From Paragordius varius (taxonomy: Eukaryota; Nematomorpha), in assembly GCA_964247055.1 (NCBI GenBank), contig OZ176055.1:6882001-6946000 (forward strand): a DNA stretch of 64,000 nucleotides. The letters run 5' to 3'. The notes under the pieces were generated by a model. It did not search any database. It saw nothing but the letters and a program-made list of their open reading frames with translations, and had not been told where the DNA came from. Shown here in pieces: positions 26,603 through 38,300 of the stretch (positions are counted from its first letter, which is position 1; each line of letters starts with the position of its first letter). Both the position numbers and the translations under genes were made by a program.

Positions 26603-29266
26603 AATAGGTGGGGCAGGCAAATATAAATGATAAGTAAAAACCAATGTGAATGATTGATGTAGTCATTAACATTTGTTGATTTGTTATTTGTAAAATACTA
26701 TATCTATTGTAAGGGATATTTCGTAGTTCTTAATGTTAAAGCTGATTGCCAACAATATAATTATTCTGTGATGGTATTAACAATTCGTCATTCACCATTA
26801 CAATATCAATTTATATTTTATATTTTTAACAAAAAGAGTGAAGCATAGTTAAAAAATTGATCTCTGAGAATCTAAGTAGCTATACTCGAAATCTAGTAAG
26901 TGTATTTTCAATTCAGTTTAATTATCATAAATGTCCATTAAATTTAACTTAATCGTATACCAACTGCATTTATACCAAAATTGCAAAGTTTATATATATG
27001 AAATCGATATGTGAAAACCCCAAGTCAAATAATTGTCGAAGCGTTTCACATATCATTTCTTTTTTCAGTTTAATTTTCAGTAAATTTCTAATTAATTTTC
27101 GCTCCTCATCATTTCAAAGATTTAACCATTGTTAATACGAAATTGTTCTGTGCTTATGAAAACAAGTTTACCATAAAATGGTATAATATTTGCGATGCAA
27201 AATGTTGATGGTTAAAAATGTACTAAGCTTATCTAAAATCATTAACGAGCACTAGGGCATTAAATTTTCGAATGATTAAAAGTGGATTTATTACATGTCG
27301 GTTGCCATATGAAATATATTTTTATTAGTTACAAATTTACAGTATACATTATGCTGGCCAATTCACATTATTGTTGTTGAACGTAAAAATACAATAGCTT
27401 ACGTATGATATAAAACAAATTCTGTCCATAATTAAATAAACAATTTTAATGTTGTCAGATAGGGAAAAAAATTGTTTAATTACCATCATTTGTTATTTTT
27501 TATCCATGCGGTACTATGTTGCCAATTAGCCAACAATATTGTAAATTGGGCTTAAATGTCCATACTGTAATTGAACATTGTTTTTTTTCTACTCAATTTT
27601 CAAAATATAACTAAAAAAATCAGAAAATAGCAACAGTCATACAATTTAAATTTCTCTTTCATCCAACCAAAATACCTAAATGGCTAATAAAAATATCTCA
27701 TTACTGTATCGTCTGCGTATTTTTCCCATGTAAAAAATGGCTTAATTGGGACCTCAATATATTTGGATTGCTTTCTTCCGTTTTTATTTTGTGAAGATTT
27801 TATATTGAGGTTCTTTAGTTACCACCCATTTAAGTTAATTTATAGAGCTCCTAACTCTTAAACTGACTTTTCTGTGATCAGATTTCATTGAACAATCTAC
27901 AAATTAAGTATATTTTTCTAAAAAAATATACTTAATTTCATCAACACTTGAGAGAAAAAAACTTTAGACTTTTAATTTTAATTGGACTCCTATTCAAGGA
28001 CAGCAAATTTGATTTTATCCTTTAATTTACTAACTAACTATATTTTAAATAAAATGATGCAAAAATTATTAATAGGTTTCATTACAGTTTTTTGAATATT
28101 GTCAAGTATTAATTTAACAGATTAAATTTACCTTAATTTTCATATGCCAATTCAATAGTTACCAGGCTTTCTAATTAATAATTAATATTGTTGGTTATGC
28201 ATACGTGATATTAAGTGCAAGTTTTAAGCATATCCCTAAATAAAATTTTAATAATTTATATTATATTACAACAAATTAATTATTAATTACGTAAAATAAA
28301 GTGTTGATATTTGTAATTTATACTGCCAACCCTATATCGTTTTTTGTCAGATTTAAAACTCCTTGACGTAAGAATAAGCATAATATTATTGTACGTAAAA
28401 TTCCCACCCAAAAAAATTAACCCCCAAATAATTCTTGGATCAATAAAGATCTATTATATTATAATATTGCAAAAAACGAGATAGAAAGATTAATAATGAG
28501 TTTTAGAATGATTTTTTCAAAGATATTATTTATCTTGTCACGAAATGTCTACGAAATCGTAAAAGCGACAGAGTCAACCTAAGGAGATCCATATAAGTTC
28601 AATCATAATAATTTAGAATAATTTGGAGATATTATTAAAATATAATTATAGAATATATATTATTTATTTATCTATATATTTATAAAAATGGAAAATGCTG
28701 GCTTTGTGATCTGGTACAGGAAAACCGGTACACCCAATCAAATCCAAATATCGAAAAAATATAATCATTAATAAATGTCCCGACAATAGCTTCGCCTTTT
28801 TTTGAAATAGGCCCCCAGTTCGGGCCCACCCCGTATGAAAAATGGGTTTTTTTTGAAAACAGAAGTCCACAAAAATCGTGTCTTTGAGACAATTTTCCGG
28901 AGAACGTATTGGACCATTCAATTTCAAATATGATTTTTTATTTTCGATTGCGCCGAACATAGTCGAGTCACTTTTTTGATTTAGGCCCTCTTTTACCCGC
29001 TCCCCCCGTAAATTGCCATTTTTTTCAAAAAACAAAGTCCACAAAAATCGTGTCTTTGAGACAATTTTCCGGAGAACGTGTTGGACCATTCAATTTCAAA
29101 TATGATTTTTGTTTACCTTTTTTCGATTGCGCCAAACATAGTCGTCTCGCTTTTTTAATTTAGTCCCACTTTTTACCCGCTACCCCCGTAAAATGCCATT
29201 CCCCCCCTTCCCCCCAGAAGTCCGAAGGACTTCCTCGGGCTGCGTAGCAGCACGAGATTTACGCTA

Positions 29267-29331
<65 letters not shown>

Positions 29332-32300
29332 AAAAGCTTTTTTATTTTAACTTTGGTATCTGAATAATTGTATCAAAATTCAAGAATAAATGTTGATTAT
29401 ATATAACAATAATTGGCGAAAAGTGAAAATTTGACAATTAATATAAATATCAGATTAATTATTTTTAGTATAATGATCTTTTGCCAATTTTATTAGCGAT
29501 TTAATAAGAGTGCAGAAAAAATATTTCTCGGAAAAATGTTCGGGATAAGCTATTTTAAACAAATTTATTCCTTAATCTGATGTTTCAAATATAACGCATA
29601 TTATATATATTTTAATTTAGCCAGATATATTCGGTATTTTTCAAAATTCAAATTTTTTAGGTTTGGGCCAGAAAGCTAACCAAAAGGTGATGTAAAATTC
29701 TTAACAGATTGAAAAAAATAAGCAAAACACTTATTATTTTAATAGAAAAGTTGTTATATAACCATATTTTATTCTGCCTTTTTAGATTCTAAAATAAAAC
29801 CGGATTCACATCTAAATCTCTAAAGCAGGTGTGTCCAACATAAATGACTTTGCTAGCCGCATTCAAGATGATTTATACCATTTACAATTTAACACCCTTG
29901 AACAATTCCAATTCACCCTTATACAATTTAAATTTACCCTCGAACAATTCGAATTCACCCTCAAATAAATTATATATTTTTTAAGATTAAAATTTACCTA
30001 TTTTATATATTTTTAAAAATAAAATTTAGTTTTAAATTAAAATAATATTCAAAAATTAATAAACTATGCCATAAAGAATTTTATATTGATAATGAGTTAT
30101 ATTAGTTTTAAAACACAATTTATTTTTAAGATGAATTTGAATTGTTCAAGGGTGAATTTGAACTGTAAATGGTATATAAGAATTTTAATATATACCATTT
30201 CCCAGTCAATCGAAACATTTTCCCAATCAATCTAAACGTTTTCCCAGTCAATCGAAACGTTTTCCCAGTCAATCGAAACATTTTCCCAGTCAATTAAAAC
30301 GTTTTCTCAGTCAATCGAAACATTTTCCCAGTCAATAAAAACATTTTCCCAATCAATAAAAACGTTTTCCCAGTCAATAAAAACGGTTTTATTTTTGATG
30401 ATAAATATCAAAACATGATATAAAACTAACTTTTAACCATTATCAGCGTAATATTAGGATATTATTTTTTATAAAAACACAATTATATGACAATTCTAAA
30501 TATATTCCAGTGCACAATCATTAATGACTTATTCTTTAAAAGTTATATTTTTGGAATTTGAGATGTTTTTAAGATAATATTTTTTATTTTATCGATGGTT
30601 CGCATCTATATTTGCGGCTAAATTATAAAATCTATTGTTACGGATGAAATAATAAAATTTATAAAAATATACCATTTTTATCTCAAAAGTCATTTAACAC
30701 CTCATATTGGAATTTAAACATATTACCTTAATTTATGATATTTATCATTTGGTTCATCGGGTGCCCAACGCGGCCTGCCGAGTATCTTTGTGGGGCTCGC
30801 TAAAAATTTAGAAATCCATATGCAAAAATCACAAAATCTTAGTAATATTCATATGCTTACACATTTACAATAAATCTGTTAAATTGGTAACAAATTAAAA
30901 AAAATTGTTATATTTTTGTATTTTACAGTCATATGTCTAATCGAAAAATTATTTATGAAATATATCGAACGGAACGCCGTGCTTTGAGTAATGCAGCCCG
31001 CGAAGCCATTTGGTTAGACACCCCTGTTTTCAAATATCTTTTTTTTAATATTTTTAAATCAAAAACATTTTTATCGAAAAAATTTTTTTGTTTAGATATT
31101 TTTTCCCACAGTATTTCTATGGAAAAACTTGAAATGTTTAAAAACTGTTTTAAAGCCGGCAAATTTTAATGCGAACCATCAATAAAATAAAAAATATTAT
31201 CTTAAAAACATCTCAAATTCCAAAAATATAACTTTTAAAGAATAAGTCATTAATGATTGTGCACTGGAATATATTTAGAATTGTCATATAATAATTGTGT
31301 TTTTATAAAAAATAATATCCTAATATTACGCTGATAATGGTTAAAAGATATTTTTATGTCTTGTTTTGATATTTATCATCAAAAATAAAACCGTTTTTAT
31401 TGACTGGGAAAACGTTTTTATTGATTGGGAAAATGTTTTTATTGACTGGGAAAATGTTTCGATTGACTGAGAAAACGTTTCGATTGACTGGGAAAATGTT
31501 TCGATTGACTGGGAAAACGTTTCGATTGACTGGGAAAACGTTTAGATTGATTGGGAAAATGTTTCGATTGACTGGGAAAACGTTTATTTAGACTGGGAAA
31601 TGGTATATTAAACATAAGACTTAAGTAAATTACGAGGACAATATCATTATTATTTATTGCAGCAATTTTTCTTAATTCCCGTTGAAGACCCAATAGAAAA
31701 TTTTGTGCAATATCAATCTTTTTAGGATTTTATAAATATTTTTGCAAATTTTGGAATTTTAGTTTGGTATTTTTAAAATTTTCGAGGGCCGAACATTCTC
31801 GAAGGGGCGCATGTTGAACACTTTCGTTGTAAATTACATTACAATCCCTCCATAATGTCCTTTCATAATTAAATACTAAATTGGGGTCAAAATTTTTTTA
31901 TCATTAATTATATTATATTTAATTTTTGTGAGTATGTTCTAATGCAGTGGTTTTTTAAAGGGGGGCGTATTGAAAAATTTAAAGCGGGTGCAAAAAATTT
32001 GATGAATATAATTTAAAAATAAAAATTGAAGTTTATAATAAGGATTACAGGTGCAGATTATCAAGATTTTTCATCGATTTCAAAAATATTTCAACGATTA
32101 CAGATACAAGGATCTCATTAAATACGATAGACATCACATTTTTCTGTTTGTGTTTTTTGCATTTTCTGATATACTATCATTTTAACAGTATGAAATAAAA
32201 ATTATAATTATTTTTGGTTATGCGCCCTCTTTATAAAATACCAAAAATGTTTTTCTTTGAAAATATACAAGTAATGCCCATTTGTAATATATCATTCGAA

Positions 32301-35300
32301 AGTGTAATGAAAACTCTATAAAGTACATACTAATATGTTTTAAATCGATAGTTAATATTGGACATAGTAAGCGACAAACGAGCGAGAGCGTTTTTTTAAT
32401 TAATATATTTTAAAAATAATGGATAAAATTAGCTCAAATTTTGTTTAGATGGCAATGAATGTCTAATAAAGATATCACAAGAAGTTTTTTTGATTAAAAC
32501 ACTTATTTATTGGTTTATGTCATTCAAAACAGCCATTTTTATGTTTTTTGTTTTTATTCATAAATATAAATTATTTTCTTAATAAGGCTTATAATTTAAA
32601 AATTTTAAAGCCTAAAAACAAAGTTTAATATATTTTTGATCTTCTAAACGATTATGTAATAAATTTAAAGTTATAACTATGCATATTAGTATCCAATAAG
32701 TAAAACAATTTCGATAATATTATTTTTTATTTAAATGGCAAGCCAAAAGCTTTTTCTAAGATTTTTTTTACATTTTATATAAATGTAACCCTAATAATAT
32801 TAAAATAATTTATTTGATTTTTATATTCGTTTGTCTGTGAAAATTTTGACCTATTTACGGGAAATATTGACCATATACACCCAAATAACTTTTAATCATA
32901 TTAACTCAAATGACTAACTACCATTCTAAAGATACAGTTTTTTGCCCTCTATCGAACGTTATAAATTACACGGCTATATATCTAAAACTTTTAATTATAA
33001 AAATTTCGAGTTTAATGCGAAATTGGGGCCAAATTTTACGATAAACCCTAATAAAAATAAATTCTTAGGTGTTAAACCACCTTTTTTCAGCATACTATAT
33101 ATGTACTTTATGAAATAAATTTTGAATTTACAAGAATGGCACACAAAAAGTCAAAATTTGTTGTCTAATGTTTTGATCCTCATAATATTAATAATAAATT
33201 TTTTATTTCATTGTTATCTTTGTTTTTTTTGGAGGAAGGGGGGGGGGGAGGGGCGCAAGTTTTTTTTATCAATTTGGTGTGGGGCTTTAACAAAAAAAAG
33301 ATTGGGGGAACCACAGTGTGTTCGTAAAAAGGTATTTTGTCACCTGAACGATAAAAATTGAAGAATGAGGCCTTATTTTAAAATCAGAAAAGTTTATGAT
33401 AATAATCATCATAAGCTAATTACAATATAGGCATTGTTTCTATAAGGCGGATCATTATATGCGTCTCCTGTATTATCTATCATCTATTTAATGTTAACTT
33501 TAGCGGAATTAATATATGAAATACATATGTTACGACTTACATTGATACTTTATATTTTTTTAATATTATGCCTGTATTAAAGGATACATATACAATCTAT
33601 AAAATATTTAATCAATAAATTGTATTTTAGATATTTTAAAAAAGGAAATTGCTCTATAATTTATAATTTTTAGGAATCCTTTCAAACAGTGCATCAAATT
33701 GGGGAGGCCTTATGTGCCCACCAACTTTTGATGGCTATGGTTGTTGGGATAAAACGATGGCCGGAACGCGACAATACATTCAATGTCCATCATTTGTTTT
33801 AGGGTTCGATTCACAAAGTAAATTACAAAACTAAAATTTACAGGAAAAATTGAAATTATGCAGATAAAAAAGGTTTTTTTAAACGACAACTTTATCATTA
33901 TTTTTCTCTGAAGAATAATTATTACATTTATAAAATATATTTAATTGATTCGATTGTGTTACTGATTTACATCTTCTCTATTTCATATTTAGCAGTTTTA
34001 AAACAATGAATTAAATGATAAAAAAATCAAGTTTTATAAAATAGAGCGATCGGTCTTTTGAAAATAAAATATTTTCTTTATATTTTTACCTTTGTCTGCA
34101 CATAATTTCATTTCTTACTGTAAAATGTTGCTTATTCTTAATAAATTCCAAAAAATTTTCAGGCTAATTTTTGTAAAAAATTAAATTTGTAATTTTCACC
34201 GGATTAATATAAAGATGGTACAATGCTTAAAATACTAGCAATTTCCAATTTTTTATTGTATTTATGATCATACCATTTTTTATATATATATAAATATATT
34301 CATTTTTCGGACCTTTATTGCGACTTTATTGATTTCATACGCGCTACGAACTTATTGTTTCGCTTAATTTAATTTTGAAATTCACACTGGCGCTTATTTC
34401 TTTATATCTATGCCATTAAACAATAAAAATGCGTAAATACCGCAATCGATCCTATAAAAAATAATATAAAATAAAAAAGGTATAAATTTAAATTTCATTT
34501 CATTTTTATATTATATTTTAGCCTAAGAAATGTGAAATTTTTTTATTGATTTTGTATTAATATTTACATCTTTCCCTGATTTTATATAAGAAAACTTTTT
34601 ATTAACCATATATATAGCTATCTTCAAACATAAAAAAGAAACACAATAAATTAAACATTTAAATGGTAAGTTTGACTAACCACAAATTATATAATATATT
34701 TTTATCTTATTTAACTATATAAATGTAATTTCCATCTTTCTCTCTGTCCGGTGTAGTCTAGAGGGAATATTTTGTATTGTTGCTTAATAAATTTTATTTC
34801 CATATACCAAAACATTTGTTTAAATTAATCATATCATCTTTCTTATTATTGATAAAAATAAGTAAAATTTCAAAATTTATTTCATCTTAATAATTCTTTA
34901 TAACAGGAAAAGCGTTTAAAGATTGTTTGGAAAATGGTACGTGGTTTCGTCACCCTATAACACAGCGCATTTGGTCCAATTATACGACATGTATTGATTT
35001 GGGCGACTTTGAGGTATAAGGAAAATCCGAAATACCCATTTTTTTTGAGTTTTTATATTCACTCTCCAACAGCGAAATTATATAACTCATAGTTTGATAT
35101 GAAAGTTATATATTAGAAACGAAATTTTATTTAGAATATTTTGGAGAAGCATAAATTTAAATTGGGACCGTTTTTAGTATTTTTTAAAATATTAACTCAA
35201 ATTAGTCTGGGGTATTTAGATACCCGAATTTAAATCGAGGTGTTAACAACTTTAGTTTGTAAAAATCGAAAAATTTATATATATCTGTTATGGGCTAAAT

Positions 35301-38300
35301 CCAGTACATTTGAGTTAAGCTATACCTCTTTTATACTTAATATTTAGAATGAATTTTTTTTATAGAAACCAATTTTATATAAGGATTATATACATATATT
35401 TTTTATAGTTACGGCGAAAAGTTGTCAATCTTTACATCATTGGATATGCCATTTCTTTGATTGCGGTCCTTTTAGCTATCATAATATTTTCACATTACAA
35501 GTAAATTATTAACTTAATTTCAAAGTTATTGGGTATTTTTTCGAAAAAAAAACTTTTAAGAAGCTTTAGTAATAATGATATTTTCATAAAACAGTAAAAT
35601 TGAAATTATACGGACAAACGTAAAAATATAAGGACAAATATATTTTTCTAAAATACAACCACACTTTTTATATCTTGATTTTTTTAAAATATAACTCATT
35701 GTTTTTTACTCCAAGGTATAAAATAGAGTTTACACGAGTGTTACAAAAACTTTTAATAGGATAAATTAAGGTTTAAAAAAGTATGGTTGTGTTTTAACAA
35801 AGAATTTTGTCTTCTTATTTTTCCGTTTTGTCCGTATAATTTTAATTTTTACTGTGTGTAAATCATTTAATTTCTTACAGCAACCTTATTTTTAAATAAA
35901 AACTAAAAAGATTAGTTTTTATACAAGTAAAAAGATTAGCTTTTTGTATAATAATTGGAAGGGGAAACTAACAAAACTACTAAATTCTTATAAAACTTGC
36001 ACGATCCTAATAAATAATTTTTGTAGCAACAAATTATTATTCCTTTGACATTTCTTTTGTAGTTTTTTTGCTATTTATACAAAACAGGGAATATTGTAAT
36101 GATTTTAGATTACGTTGTTTTTTGTTATTGGATATAATGAAAAGCCTGTTTTAAAGTTTTTACCTATTATTATTTCCAATCTTTTTGCATAATTTGCGGT
36201 TACATCCTTACTAAAAAAAAGTATGTTTTGATCTTTTAATGAGATGATCAAAGAACGAAACATAATTGGCCAATACTTGAGGAAAAATTTAATGGTTTGT
36301 AAAAAATTGGATAACATTTTTATATTATGATATCTTTTATTAGGTTAGGTATAATAGCATTTTTTAACATTATAAACAGGTCAAAAATCGTAACTTAAAT
36401 ATTGGATAGATGTGTTATTCGAGGTCGACTTTTTGCAATATTGTAAAAAAACCTTTTCCATAGATTACGGTAAAGTTTGAGTCATGGTGTTTTTAAAATA
36501 TTGTGCCTTCACTTGGTTCTTTTTAGGCTTAGTTTTACGTGTTATACTGATCCTTTCTTAACATCAAAAACTTTTCTAATGAATTACATCTCATAATGTG
36601 GCCTGCAAACAATGAATGACTTATCAGGATAATTGATTGCGTTTAGGATTGTATTATATTTCTAATTGTTAAATTATCGGACCATTTTATTTGAAGGAGT
36701 TTTCTTCACACTCAAAATATAGCTATGAGCTTCAACGCATCTAAATCAACATAGTTATCTCAAACTCGACTGCTATAATTTAGATAAATCATAATAGACT
36801 CGTGCATGGTCAATGTGGGGTTACGTCAGGACTGTGTTTCATCGCCTATTCTATTTAATTCATATCTTGAATGCACAATCAAAAACTTAGCCCATAATTT
36901 GGCATAAACATTAGAGGTTATGATCAAACTTCTATTCATTTTACGGTTTCTTCGCATCCAAGTTCGTTATTGTAGATGTTGAATATGAAAAAATGGTCTA
37001 TCTCTCAAAAACAAAAAAATTTTCAAATTAACCCTCTATCTATATTAAAATAGTATAATCACAAATATTTTGGAAGCTTAATACGGAACGATAAAAATTA
37101 TACTATCGAGATTAAAAGGTATCGCTATGAACAAAAGGGCCAAAGTAATTCAAAAAATAGTTTAAAAATCGAAATCCGGCTTTTATCAATGCAACTATTT
37201 TTTCAACGTCTTATAATGTGCAGGAGTTTTTATCCCATTTTTCAGTCAAAAGCAACATTTCAACCAAACGCAACGTTTTTCCAGTTGTCTTTGCTTGATA
37301 AAAATGTTGCATTTGTCTGAAAAATGGTGTCTAATGACATGTGAATGTAAAATTCACACTGAATATCATTATTAACTTTAATTTTGTAGTTTAAGTACTG
37401 ATACCATCGTGTTTTATTAAAATATATTACAAGGCATTTATTAAATAATAAAATTTTACAGATGAAAATTTTATTATTTAATTTTAAATACAAATTCCCA
37501 GATCATTACATTGTACACGGACTCAAATTCACAACCAATTATTTTACTCGTTTGTTGGAAACAATTTATCTCGAATCATTTGGCACGCCCTTCTAATGGA
37601 TGGGAATATCGTTTTAAATAATCACGTATAAACTTTTTTGATGCATTTTTATTTTTTAAAAAAATTAACTTACATCAAAAGCAAACGCTTTTTACTAGAC
37701 TAATTTATTGTAACCGAATCTAAATAAAAACAACATATAATAAGGCTGAAATCGAAAATTTAAACGATATTTCATATAAATTATAAAGTAACAGATAATT
37801 TTGGACCATACTTAGAGCGCAGAGCGATTGGGAAAATGATTTTTTATTGTGAATCGTTTTTATCTTTAAAATTTTATGCCTTTTTAAGTCCTAACCTTTA
37901 TGCGTATAAACATGTATATATTACACGCTGTTGTTTAGAAACAAAGGAAATATTTTAATTTCAAAATTTATATTTTTAGATTGCATGTCAAATCATACAT
38001 ATAATTGCTCAATATTTCATGACATGTAATTATATGTGGATGTTTTGTGAGGGCCTTTACCTCCACACAGTTATAACTATGGCTCTCAGAAATATTAAAT
38101 ACATGGTCGCTTATCTGTGCTCTGTGGGATGGGGTTACTTTCTTAATTATTATTTGTTTAATTTTAAATTTTATAAAAACAATATACCATTTACAATTCA
38201 AATTCACCCTAAAAATAAATTAGGTGTTTTCGGGCTAACATAAATCATCATAATAAGAAATATATACTTATGGCATAGTTTATTATTTTTTCAGTATTAT

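Noticed and set aside
28664-29089. 141-residue minus-strand open frame
   Set aside because: It runs through the 172-bp tandem repeat; the two units are read in different frames, which a coding repeat would not show.
31400-31693. Open frames of 63 and 84 residues with repeats such as LTGKTFR and SQSKHFP
   Set aside because: They are the 21-bp iteron array read as 7-residue repeats on both strands; there is no host gene here.
36105-36317. 70-residue minus-strand open frame in the GPCR intron
   Set aside because: AT-rich chance frame without a recognisable motif or splice context.
37663-37715. INLHQKQTLFTRLIY as the GPCR TM2 exon
   Set aside because: No AG acceptor nearby and the exit phase does not fit the next exon; only a loose resemblance to the TM2 motif.
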